From: Thamnocephalis sphaerospora | Taxonomy: Eukaryota > Zoopagomycota > Zoopagomycetes > Zoopagales > Sigmoideomycetaceae | Assembly (NCBI GenBank): GCA_003614735.1 | Contig: KZ992600.1 | Coordinates: 1-27,099, forward strand | DNA: 27,099 bases | Direction of reading: 5' to 3' | Shown here: positions 1-9,200 of the stretch, in pieces | Numbering within the stretch: the stretch's first letter is position 1 | Layout: the number at the start of each line of letters is the position of its first letter | Notes under the pieces: model-generated | The model's database searches: none | What the model was told of the DNA's origin: nothing | The model's input: only the letters and a program-made list of their open reading frames with translations | Program-made: the position numbers and the translations under genes

Positions 1-160
1 AAAAGCCGCGCCTTTTTACGATCTGCTCGTTAAACTAGATGGGCCAGACGTCTGTAGGTCCACGAATGGCTAGTAAATGTCGACAGTGTATTTTCAGTAA
101 CAAAAACCTAGATTTCTTTTTGAAAACGGTGTTTAGCCACTAAGCGACAGACTGCCGCCT
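1..160 (+). repeat. Left arm of a perfect 160-bp inverted repeat
   Basis: Bases 1-160 are the exact reverse complement of bases 5628-5787, with no mismatch by eye over the full 160 bp. Identity stops abruptly on the inner side: 161 onward reads CGCAAAG, while the counterpart just inside the other arm (reverse complement of 5621-5627) reads TGGATGC. The outer edge coincides with the window start, so the left arm could extend further out of view. No open reading frame or known element family was recognised in the arm. Perfect identity means a very recent duplication, gene conversion between the arms, or an assembly fold-back at a contig end. Confidence 0.95.
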
Positions 161-462
161 CGCAAAGAGTAAGACACCAATCCGGACCTCGTGATGTCCA
201 GGACCCTTCTCCTGACTAATGTCTCGACACTTGCGGTTCTACTGATACTCAATAAAACATCAATAGAATATTCACCAGTTTAAAAAGCTAGATACATGAC
301 GCATGATTCCCGACCATACAGCAATCATCCCGGTAGGAATACTGCACTCCCGGTCATGCAACATATGAATACATCAAGTATGACGCCCTGGTGAACATGG
401 TATCTATATGCTGCTAATAAGGTAGGGCAGCGGTTTAATAATATATATCAAAATAGTAGGCG
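161..462. other. Intergenic stretch, no gene seen
   Basis: This AT-richer stretch lies between the left inverted-repeat arm and the 3' end of the Ras-like gene on the minus strand. No coding frame, RNA gene or repeat could be supported. It probably holds the 3' untranslated region of the Ras-like gene. Confidence 0.6.
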
Positions 463-1641
463 TTACATTACGTTACAGCCGCGAGATCTAATCGTCGGGC
501 GCGCCGCACTATGCGATGACTGCGAAAGAGAAGCGAATGGCTGAGTGAAACACGGTTCTGTATGTGCCGGGAAGCCAGCAAATCCGTGACAATGCACTGC
601 TTGCATGTTCAGTTTCTCGCCGACACTGTCACTAAAGCAAGAATGTTCGCAGTCGCCAGAACTTTGAGAGAAGGCCGGCGCTATGGATGAGGTATCATTG
701 TCGGCATCACGGCTGCATGTAGATACTGCATGATGGCGATATCTTTTCCGCCAAGCAAGGCGGCTAATAAGCGATAAATACACGGGTAGAGTCCGTGGTG
801 CAGGTAATGGCGATGATGGCAACGCTGTGGTGGTCTGAGCGCGCGGTTGCATCATTTCATGTTTTGTCGCTGGCGCTATGGTCCAGGATGAAGCGCTTTT
901 TCCCTCCGCTCGAGACACCGCGTCCGCAAGTGCCAGCAACGCATCTATGATTGCATTTGGCTGTAGTGCTGATACTTCAAAGTATGGGCAGGCCCACTCG
1001 GCGGCCCGCGCCGCGCCCTGGGTCCGGGAAACCACCCGCACTGCCGCCAGATCTATTTTGTTGGCTACTAGCACCACGGGCACCTGCGAGCAATGCACGT
1101 TAGCGCCAGGTGTGCCGTTTCTATTGGTTAAAGGCGGCTACCTTTGATGGCCAGCGCGTACGCCGGATATACTCGTAGTATTCTCCCAGGTCTGCAAATG
1201 ACTCGGCTGATGTAACGTCGTAAACCAATAGCGCGCCTCGGCCTAGCGTGCTGGGCATGGCACGAAGCTCTCCAAACTCGTAGGAAGAAGTCGTGTCCAC
1301 TACGGCTATCGTGTAGGCACGATCGTGGCGACGAGTGGTCAATCGCCGCACATCCTGCACGGTAGGCTCGGACGCCATAGGGGTGTGAATGTCTGGCGGA
1401 AGGGTGGCAAGCTGGGATGTTCGTGTTAGACACGGACTAGTGGGCACGCGTAGAACGCAGCACTTACTAAGCTGGATTTGCCGGCACCACTAACACCATA
1501 GGCGGATAGCAGCACAGTCTGCTCAGCACTGCCATACCCCAAAATATGTGTCAAATGGCCGTAGGTATAAAGCGTTACATTCTGCTTGCACACTACTTAC
1601 TTGCTTGTAAGGGTTGGCCCGCACGTGGTGCTTGTAGCCAT
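463..1641 (-). CDS. Ras-like small GTPase with C-terminal extension and CaaX box
   Basis: Four exons read on the minus strand: 1641-1601, 1528-1468, 1411-1142 and 1083-463. Introns are 72, 56 and 58 nt, all GT..AG, two with CTAAC-type branch motifs. They encode 330 residues in frame. The Ras fold is clear: P-loop GVSGAGKS (residues 25-32), a switch I Thr in PTVQD (about 50-54), G3 DTTSS (73-77), G4 NKID (132-135) and G5 SAL (162-164). After about residue 185 comes a low-complexity tail of roughly 145 residues ending in CNVM, a plausible farnesylation box for plasma-membrane anchoring. Ras-family proteins are GTP-regulated signalling switches. Here the positions matching Ras G12, A59, G60 and Q61 are Ser, Thr, Ser and Ser, so intrinsic GTP hydrolysis is predicted to be poor (inference). 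Rap/Ras-like is the best family call; no specific orthologue is recognised. Confidence 0.85.
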
Positions 1642-1931
1642 ACTTGCCAGTTGGTCGAAGAGTAAGCGTGCGCACAGAGTTTGATGGAGGAGCGGAAGAA
1701 GAAAATGAAGAAGCGCAAGGAAAGCAGCAGCTACACGTGTACGACTACCGCCGTGTTGCGGGGGGTTGGAGCAAGAGTTCGCCGATATGGGCGAGCCACG
1801 CGCTATGCCAAGCACTTTTTACGTTTGTGTGGCAATGTCTCTGTACAGATTTACGCACCCATTTACTCACATGGCTTGAAGTGTCACTGCCCTTGACCCG
1901 ACGCACATGTACCCAGCCTGTAAGCTTTATT

Positions 1932-3422
1932 CTAGGCGGTTGGCGATAGCGCAGCCGTAGCAGCAGGCTTGATCGCTGTGTCTGCACTTTCAAGTGGCGC
2001 AGGTGTGAGCGTTTCGTCGGCCGACGTTGCAGCGGCCTCTCGTTCAGCGCGCACGCGCTCTAGTACTAGGCGTGGCCGAACACGATCCGGATAGCTTTTG
2101 AGAACGATCGGCCAGCGGCGCATGACATCCCTTGGCCGCACGCGCTCGTGATGCTTGTGCATGCATGGCTTCTTCGTCTTGGCGCTCGGTGGCTCGCTAC
2201 CCTGCGCTTCTGCCTCACGCTCGGCCTGCTCTACCTCTATGCACACTGGCGACCCACAGGTACGCGAGTGTGCCGCGCGGCATGCATCGCACTGAATAAA
2301 CAGCAGATTACACCGACGATTGCGACAGTTGGTGTAGCGATCACAGGGCGCGCCGCACTGGTGACAGCGCCCTATTGTATCCTCCGTGATGGCTTCGCCC
2401 AGTCTTTTGTCAAAGGTAAAGTTCTTGCCAATAAAGAGGGACCGCAACTCCGGATGCTGCCGTACGTAGTTGCCGTAGGCAGTGATGCCGCCCTTGAGCA
2501 TACGCACATCCTCCCAGCCCTGCGACCGTAGGATGGCACCAGCTTTAGAGCAGCGAATACCGCCGGTACAATACATGTAGACTGGCGCGTCCTTGGGTAC
2601 CGATGCCACGCGCTGCGTCATTTCCTGCAGAAAATCGCGGAACGTGTCGACATCCGGCCGCTCAGCACCCTGAAAGTAGCCGATCTCGCTTTCGTAATGA
2701 TTACGCGTGTCCAGCAAGACCGGCCGTGTGGCATCATCCGTCGGACGATCGGCAAAGGCGGACAACTCATGGTGCCAAGTCTCTGCATCCAAATAGGTGG
2801 GCTCGCGAGTCAAATCGTAAGTATCCGCCGGCATGCCGTCCGATACGATTTTGAGTTTGACGCGCACTGCCAGTCGCCGAAATGCCCGACGATGTTCGGT
2901 GGATAAATTGAATGTAACGCCGTTCAGCTCGGGAAACGAGTCGCACACCTGGCGGAGCGCATCTAGCTGGTGGGATGGACAGGTCACTTGCGCGTTAACA
3001 CCTTCGGTGGCTACGTATATACGACCAAGCACGCCAATCTCGGACAGTGCGTGTGTAAGTCGCTGGCGCAGCGGCTCTAGGTCTTCTTGCGCAATGGGCG
3101 TAAAGCGGTAAAAGGAGAGTACCGACAATTCCACTGCAGGAATCTCTGCTGCTGCTGCTGCAGAGCCCGACGCCTCAGACGACGCGGCGGACGTCTCTGT
3201 GGACGCGCCAGTTAGGGTCTGATTGCGCCGTGTCTGATGCCAAAGAGACTGCACGGTGCACGGCTTTTTCGCTTCCAAGACTATCGTACGGCGGGGCTGG
3301 TGCGCCCTCGAGGGAGCTGTAGCAGCCAGACCGGTACGCGCCACAGCAGACGTCGCCGGACACGTTCGCAGAAGCGCTTGCCGCGGCAGCGCCACCTTGC
3401 GCACCAGTACAAATCCGCGCAT
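1932..3422 (-). CDS. TrhO/UPF0176-type rhodanese-domain protein (tRNA uridine hydroxylase homologue)
   Basis: A single exon encodes 496 residues. An N-terminal stretch of about 95 residues is basic, rich in Arg, Ala and Ser, and looks like a mitochondrial presequence. Next come the UPF0176 N-terminal domain (about 98-200) and a rhodanese domain (about 230-325) with the signature CTGGIRC; Cys285 is the expected catalytic cysteine. A Cys-rich segment (about 353-394, beginning CHQCGAPC) matches the zinc-like C-terminal region of the family. Bacterial TrhO (YceA) makes 5-hydroxyuridine at tRNA wobble position 34; the animal homologue is TSTD2. Family membership is well supported, but the reaction and mitochondrial location here are inferred. 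The start at 3422 is the first ATG of the frame; a later start would remove the presumed presequence. The basic tail after 400 is not conserved. It is divergent from the SET-MYND gene, sharing about 356 bp of promoter. Confidence 0.9.
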   Translation of the reverse strand: MRGFVLVRKVALPRQALLRTCPATSAVARTGLAATAPSRAHQPRRTIVLEAKKPCTVQSLWHQTRRNQTLTGASTETSAASSEASGSAAAAAEIPAVELSVLSFYRFTPIAQEDLEPLRQRLTHALSEIGVLGRIYVATEGVNAQVTCPSHQLDALRQVCDSFPELNGVTFNLSTEHRRAFRRLAVRVKLKIVSDGMPADTYDLTREPTYLDAETWHHELSAFADRPTDDATRPVLLDTRNHYESEIGYFQGAERPDVDTFRDFLQEMTQRVASVPKDAPVYMYCTGGIRCSKAGAILRSQGWEDVRMLKGGITAYGNYVRQHPELRSLFIGKNFTFDKRLGEAITEDTIGRCHQCGAPCDRYTNCRNRRCNLLFIQCDACRAAHSRTCGSPVCIEVEQAEREAEAQGSEPPSAKTKKPCMHKHHERVRPRDVMRRWPIVLKSYPDRVRPRLVLERVRAEREAAATSADETLTPAPLESADTAIKPAATAALSPTA

Positions 3423-3778
3423 GGTAAACTGTGCGAGTCAAGGGCAATGCGACGGGCCGTTAGCCGTACGCCAGCGCAACCGTGCTGGGACCAGGGTGGG
3501 CTAAGAAGAATCAAGCGGGCGTGTTGCCAGCAGGCGCCGGTCCATTTCGGAACGCGGCAAAGAAAAAGTGGATTTCATCAATGCATGAAGAGCAGTCCAA
3601 TCTCTTTTCCATATTCACACTACATCCCGCTACTGACGGTGTGTATGTACTATACCTGCCCGCGATCTACCGCTGATTCAGCAGGACAGCGAGTAACTAC
3701 TAGTCTGCGGGCATCCAGTGGACGCCAGCGAAACACTTGGTGGCGGAGAGAAGAGACGGTGCATTTGTACTATCCGAC
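3423..3778. promoter_or_regulatory. Divergent intergenic promoter region
   Basis: This stretch separates the start codons of the TrhO-like gene (-) and the SET-MYND gene (+), so it must carry both promoters. No TATA box or known operator was recognised with confidence. Open frames here are short and look like chance. Confidence 0.5.
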
Positions 3779-5308
3779 ATGGCCACCATCGATGCTTACC
3801 TCAATCGGCTAGGATTACAGCTGAAGCCAGACAAGGAATGTGGCCGTGCGCTATATACTACCCGCAATTACGCGGCAGGTAGCGCGATCTACACAGGCCA
3901 GGCAATGACGGCTGTGCTGTTTGCGGAGGAAGCAGCCAAGCGGTGCCATTACTGTCTGCGTTATCCACCCTCCAGTGTCGACGACGCGACTGGGGCTACT
4001 CAGCGGCTGATGCGCTGTGCCCGATGCAAATATGCTTTGTACTGCAACGCGAATTGTCAGCGTGCAGCGTGGACAGTACACCGGCGCGAGTGCCGCGCAG
4101 ACCCTGTCAAGGCTGGTCAGGATCCTGAGGCGCTTTTGCTGGCGCGCACGTGTTGGGCCCTGCTGGACGCGGATACGGCGCAGCAAGGCGAAGGTGCAGA
4201 TGAACAACAAATTGAACGTCTTCTTCTGCGCGATATCTTTCTATCGCTGTCCCATCACCACGATCAGCAGCCCGCCTGGTTGCTAGACCATTATCGTACT
4301 GTGGCCAAAGGTCTACTGCGCGCACCCGCTGCATCTGCCGCCTGGACTGCAGCGAATGTGACCGCGCATGAGCTAGTGCTTCATCAGTGCCGGTTCAATT
4401 GCAACAACTTTGCCATTAGCGACGCACAACTTTTTCCAATTGGCGCTGGTGTGTATCCCATTGGCTCACTGCTCAACCACAGCTGTCGTCCGAATTGCGC
4501 ATACTCTTTCGACGGCAATCAATTGCGGATATACGCGCTCTCTCCTATCGCTGCGGGCGATGCACTAACCATAGGTTATGTGGATCCGATTCAGAGTCGC
4601 GCCACAAGACAGGCTGAACTCTCTCGTCGCTACCACTTCAACTGTCAATGTGTACGCTGTGCCATCCCCAACCCGCATGACGATCCTTTGGAGCGCTTGT
4701 GGTCCGATAAGGATGCGTCACAGCCACCATCGGAAGATGACGACACAGATACCTGGCTTGAGGCGCAGCTAGCAGTTGATGTTAAGCCAGCCGGCACGCC
4801 GTCCGATAAACTCCACAAAAATACGCCGCCAAGTCGAGAGCTCCAGTTTATGGCTTGTAACGTCGTTGACGCACTTGTGCCACTGCTCTCAACGGATGAC
4901 ACCACTTACGGCGCTGCAGTGGATCGTGTACGCGCTGCTGTAATGGCGGAAGCGGCGGAGCGTATTCGATTACGGTATACTTTTCGATCGGTAGGCGATT
5001 ACTTCAATCGGGTCATCCGCCTGGGTCAATGGGAGGTAGCGGCGAACGCATCACGCTATAAGCTGGCGCTTTATCTGCTTGCTTATCCACGTTATCAAGC
5101 ACTCATTGCACTGGAGCTTCTTACCCTGGCAAGCTGTCTGTGGAATGCAAACACCGAAGTAACGGGCCACGAAGCACAGCGTCTATTAGTAATAACGCAA
5201 CAGCTTTTGACCGTGACCCATCCACGCTCGATGCGCGAAAACGCCGCAATTCATGCGCAATGTACAGATCTGCTACAGAAGACACAGAAAGAGCTTGGCT
5301 CATATTAG
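3779..5308 (+). CDS. SET and MYND domain protein (SMYD-like lysine methyltransferase)
   Basis: An intronless frame encodes 509 residues from the ATG at 3779, whose context (ACATGGCC) is better than an in-frame ATG at 3737. The layout is the split SET architecture of SMYD proteins. An N-terminal SET segment (about 15-50) is followed by a MYND zinc finger at 56-105, with paired CxxC, YCxxxC and HxxxC ligands. The SET core carries NHSCRPN (233-239) and GYVD (266-269). A post-SET cysteine cluster (Cys289, 291, 294) is expected to bind zinc near the active site. The C-terminal roughly 150 residues are helical in character, as in SMYD C-terminal domains. These enzymes methylate histone or cytosolic protein lysines with S-adenosylmethionine; the substrate here cannot be told. 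An acidic insertion (about 318-330) is lineage-specific. The gene lies inside the 160-bp inverted repeat. Confidence 0.9.
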   Translation: MATIDAYLNRLGLQLKPDKECGRALYTTRNYAAGSAIYTGQAMTAVLFAEEAAKRCHYCLRYPPSSVDDATGATQRLMRCARCKYALYCNANCQRAAWTVHRRECRADPVKAGQDPEALLLARTCWALLDADTAQQGEGADEQQIERLLLRDIFLSLSHHHDQQPAWLLDHYRTVAKGLLRAPAASAAWTAANVTAHELVLHQCRFNCNNFAISDAQLFPIGAGVYPIGSLLNHSCRPNCAYSFDGNQLRIYALSPIAAGDALTIGYVDPIQSRATRQAELSRRYHFNCQCVRCAIPNPHDDPLERLWSDKDASQPPSEDDDTDTWLEAQLAVDVKPAGTPSDKLHKNTPPSRELQFMACNVVDALVPLLSTDDTTYGAAVDRVRAAVMAEAAERIRLRYTFRSVGDYFNRVIRLGQWEVAANASRYKLALYLLAYPRYQALIALELLTLASCLWNANTEVTGHEAQRLLVITQQLLTVTHPRSMRENAAIHAQCTDLLQKTQKELGSY

Positions 5309-5627
5309 ACGCACATATTTATGCAGTAAAAAAATGCGCTGTTTGTCCAACAGCTACATTTACAACAACCTACAAACAGTAAGTACATGCATTGTGTGTT
5401 TGAGCGAAGCAAGCCAACCACACGGGCTATTCAGCGCCATTTCACGACGGCCTTGTGGGTGTCTATTCTGACGATAGTATGTGCATATATACAGCATGCT
5501 ACTCGATCATAAATAGCTTTTGGTAGTGTGCACTGCTGGTTTGACAATTCACTGTGGCTTTTGCACGCGCGCTACAAGAGTAGGGAATTGGGTTGCGGCG
5601 TGTCATGAACAGGCTTGTCGGCATCCA
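5309..5627. other. Intergenic stretch downstream of the SET-MYND gene
   Basis: This is presumed 3' untranslated and spacer DNA between the SET-MYND stop codon and the right inverted-repeat arm. It contains an A-rich tract near 5327-5334 but no convincing coding frame or RNA gene. Confidence 0.5.
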
Positions 5628-5787
5628 AGGCGGCAGTCTGTCGCTTAGTGGCTAAACACCGTTTTCAAAAAGAAATCTAGGTTTTTGTTACTGAAAATAC
5701 ACTGTCGACATTTACTAGCCATTCGTGGACCTACAGACGTCTGGCCCATCTAGTTTAACGAGCAGATCGTAAAAAGGCGCGGCTTTT
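5628..5787 (-). repeat. Right arm of the perfect 160-bp inverted repeat
   Basis: This is the exact reverse complement of 1-160. The arm is followed by 60 bp of unrelated sequence and then the tRNA-Glu gene, so this arm ends cleanly at 5787 (GGCTTTT|GGTGG). The bracketed segment is about 5.5 kb and holds three intact-looking genes, two of them intronless and one with three introns. No transposase is seen between the arms and no target-site duplication can be tested, because the left flank is outside the window. Confidence 0.95.
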
Positions 5788-5847
5788 GGTGGAATCGTCA
5801 TATTTTCAGGCGCGTCGAGTAAACACATGCTAGACAGCTAATAAGCA

Positions 5848-5919
5848 TCCGCATTCGTCTAGTGGCTAGGATGTGGCGCTCTCACCGCCAAGGCCGGGGT
5901 TCAATTCCCCGATGCGGAA
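5848..5919 (+). tRNA. tRNA-Glu, anticodon CTC
   Basis: A full cloverleaf can be drawn by eye. The acceptor stem pairs TCCGCAT (5848-5854) with ATGCGGA (5912-5918), with discriminator A at 5919. The D arm contains AGTGGCTA, the anticodon stem pairs TGGCG with CGCCA around loop CTCTCAC, and the T arm is CGGGG-TTCAATT-CCCCG. The central loop triplet CTC reads GAG codons. Length, the D-loop AGTGGCTA and B-box GGTTCAATTCC agree with fungal tRNA-Glu. No intron is present. Confidence 0.96.
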
Positions 5920-5922
5920 TCC

Positions 5923-5926
5923 TTTT
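5923..5926 (+). terminator. RNA polymerase III terminator of the tRNA gene
   Basis: A run of four T residues begins four bases after the mature tRNA 3' end, which is the usual distance and minimal length for polymerase III termination. Confidence 0.75.
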
Positions 5927-5933
5927 GGTGGCC

Positions 5934-6047
5934 ATGGCCGTCGCGCTGTTTGCCTCTTTTGCTACTTTAATCGTCATCGTCGCGGCTGCTGACTCCGCAG
6001 ACTATGTTGCAAAGGGTGTTACAAGTGTGCCGCGTCAAGCTCGCTAG
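5934..6047 (+). CDS. Possible 37-residue membrane micropeptide
   Basis: A short frame starts at an ATG in strong initiation context (GCCATGGCC), eight bases after the polymerase III T-run. It begins MAVALFASFATLIVIVAAAD, a hydrophobic stretch of about 19 residues, followed by a short basic tail ending RQAR. It could be a tiny membrane peptide or a chance frame; nothing else supports it. No homologue is recognised, and the distance to the tRNA leaves no room for a separate upstream promoter. Confidence 0.2.
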   Translation: MAVALFASFATLIVIVAAADSADYVAKGVTSVPRQAR

Positions 6048-6065
6048 TGCCTTTTGTATTACTAA

Positions 6066-6144
6066 GCTACAAATCCACCACTAACGCCAGTTGAATCTGT
6101 GTGGACAGATCGGATGAGTTATCACAAATTGGCGGATTTGTAGC
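6066..6144. repeat. Short imperfect inverted repeat downstream of RAD4
   Basis: GCTACAAATCCACCA (6066-6080) and TGGCGGATTTGTAGC (6130-6144) are complementary at 14 of 15 positions, separated by 49 nt. The structure lies just past the RAD4 stop codon (minus strand), so it could be a 3'-UTR hairpin or the ends of a very small inverted-repeat element. Function is unknown. Confidence 0.5.
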
Positions 6145-6215
6145 ATACATCTTACCAGTCAGGCTACGGCTCTGTAGGATGGTTGCATGCAGCCGTTAGG
6201 ATTCGCGCTATAAAA

Positions 6216-9200
6216 TCAAATATGCACTGCGCATGCGTGTGCAGGTACTAATACCTTTGGGGTACTCCCGCTGCCGTTGTCCTCATCGCCACTGTCGTCC
6301 ATTGCTACTGACATGTCGTCTATCTTTTCGCCGTATTGCTTTTGTAAACGGTCACGGATGCTAATACCATGCAAGAGTGTGCGCCAGCGCTTTAGTGCTG
6401 CCTTTTCACGCTTGGAGCGCTCCTTTTCAAACCGTGCATGTTCATGAGCACGCCATGCCTATTGGACGAAATAAGAGTATGAGCTGGCACTGTCTAAGGC
6501 GGGGCCAATAGATTGCAAGTAGCTTACGTCTAATACTAGCGCCTCATTCTCTGCGGCAACTACAATACCGGTAACAACAGGGATGCAGTGTCGTGACTGA
6601 AAATCAAAGCCGGTCTATCCCAGTTGTCATTGAATTACAAATGTGAGTGCTTGCATTACGTCGCAGTCAGCTTTACATACCACTGCTTCGGCATAATCAA
6701 TATCTAGTTTCCGTGCAATTTTGGCAATGCCACGCTCTGTATGGCATAAATTGTGAATTTAGTACGCAGAGTGCTGATGTCAGCCGGATAACCGTACGCA
6801 TTGCACTCACGCGGAAGGTGGACACCACCAGGCGGCAGCATTTCTGGCTGGAATAGGTCGATGTTGCCGTACCCATTTTTAGGTATTTTGCCCTGTATGC
6901 ATGCATTAGCGTCGATATATATGTATTGGTGATGTCGGCTACGCCCAAGGCACTTACGCTGACAACAGGTGGGGCAGCGTACGGCTCCGTTTGCCAGTAT
7001 CCATAGAGCCCTGAAAGTTTCTCGTATCCCTCCATTTGTGCCATAACCTGTTCTCGTCGGCTAAGCAGCGTGACTGCGCGTGATTTAACTTCTTTGACCG
7101 GCATTTCGCCCTTCTGTTGCAGCGAGAATGTGCAAAAGCAACCAGGTGGTGAGCATCACGCGTTTCTATATGCTGCCCTATTACCGTACCATTACATTGC
7201 ATCTAACTTACCTTAATTTGCCTTCCCTCTTTGAGCCATGCTTCAGCGGTGTGAAGCTGGTATGACACCGGATGCGAGCGCACAGCATCGCACGTTAGCT
7301 TTTAGCGACAATCAGGCACGTCTATATGCCGTTGATACAGCTGACCCTTGCACGCCACCTAACCAGTTGTCTGTGGCTGCAGAGTCGCAACTGTCGCGGA
7401 TACATGACATAGACATCCGATTCTGCATCCCAATGGTGGAAAACAGCGCTTGCTCTAGCTCGTAGCTACCGACTAGTACTTACCTGTTTTACACAGCTTC
7501 TTGGATAGATAGGCTCGCCACGAATGTGTCCAATGACCGGCTCACGCGGCGAGAGTATCTCAAACTTTTTCAAATGACGCTCTAACGCATACCTAGCCAG
7601 TCGTGTTTGTATATCCAATAAGGCATATCATCGTTATATATACGAAAAGCATGGCTTGCACTTACAAGGGATGATTGTTAAACTCGCTCACAGTGGTCGG
7701 CATTTTTTCGGAGAGCTCGTGTGAAAGCAGTTCTGCGTCCTCGCGTACATCTACCTCCTGCGGGAAGACGTTGATGCAGAGCACAGCGTTCACATAGACT
7801 ATAAGTCGCGCTAAAAACAAGGCGCACTGCTCGGCAGATGCAGGCCAAAGTACTTACCGACGGGTCTCGTTCTGCATAGATTGCCAGCGTGTCTAGCCAC
7901 CAGTCTCGTCCGGCCTTGCCCATCGGTGGGCGGAGGCGGAGCGTCTTTGCGGCCCACTGCGAAGCGTATCTCCGCGACACATCTTTGATTCGCCTCCCTG
8001 TAATGTGTTGTAGCAATATGTAAGTCCATCCGTACTACAGACTGGGCTGTGTTAGGCGCACCTATGTCGAACGCCGTTACATATGGCAGCGGTCCATGCT
8101 CTTCCATGCGCGTTGGTTCGTTAACCAGACCACGAGCCAGGTCCACCGCCACCCAGTGCCCTTCCGTTGGATGGAGCACTTCGCACCAAGCCATCTGGGG
8201 CTGGTTTGCCTTGGTGGATGTTGCATCTGTTGTAAGGTAAGCTGGATATCTGGTTGGAAACAGTCCGTCATATTCAGCGCGTTCACGTACTTTGACTCTT
8301 GTTCGTTTTCCTTCGTTTTGTCGGCTTGGATTCCACTGTTTGATCACGAGCGCTCGCATTACTAACATCCTAGCGGTCTTCCTCTGACTGTACGCTACCT
8401 TGCCCTTTCTGCGAGCGATCACTGGCTGTTTGCATTTCTGTCGCAGCTAGAATCTTCTTCGTTGCTGCCACAGAAAAGCTCATTGGCTGCAGCGACACAA
8501 CAAAGCGTGTTCGAACACCAAGCATGCGCAAAAGAGCGACGAATAGCAGTGTACTGTCTGCCAGTGCCACCATGTTTTGTTGCAGGCAATTGAGCAGGCG
8601 TGTGCACTATTGTACTCATCAGCATTGACCTCAACTGTACCAGCAGCTACGCTGTACATTCTCACCTCCTCCATGCGGCCTCGATTACTATTGGTTTTGT
8701 TCAAGCCATGGGTTGCTGCAGCAGTCTCGGGGGCAGCATGATCGGTCCAATCTGTGGATCCGTCCACGATCACATGCTGAAATCTTGCCCGCCACCACTC
8801 CACCATATGCTGTAGCCAGTGCACAAACCAGTCATCGTCTGCCGCCCGCTTTCTTTTAAGATTCGCATCACGCTGACTTTCCGCTAAAGCACGCCGATAT
8901 GAATCCGATAACTCTAGCGGCACTAGCGATAACGATGACGCCTGCTCATGATTGCAGTCTTTTAGTGAGCATGTTTGCCACCGTATCCATTTATATTGCA
9001 GCCAAATACTGCTTACCTGAACGAGTGGGCTCGAAATATGGCCGTGCCGGTATCTCCAGTAGGCAAGCCAGCACAAAAGATGCGCACGATGTGCGGCCAG
9101 CGCAGCCTCGCGATCGTACTTTGTAGTGCCTCGCACGCGTTCCCTGATGGCAGGGAGCAATTGGCAGTCGTGTAAATATTCGTTCCTTATCACTCCTTCG

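Noticed and set aside
1437-1467. 31-nt intron in the Ras-like gene
   Set aside because: The next in-phase acceptor (intron 1467-1412, 56 nt) has a CTAAC motif and typical length.
1-5787. Inverted repeat as the ends of a classical DNA transposon
   Set aside because: No transposase between the arms, cargo consists of ordinary host genes, and a target duplication cannot be seen; kept only as one possibility.
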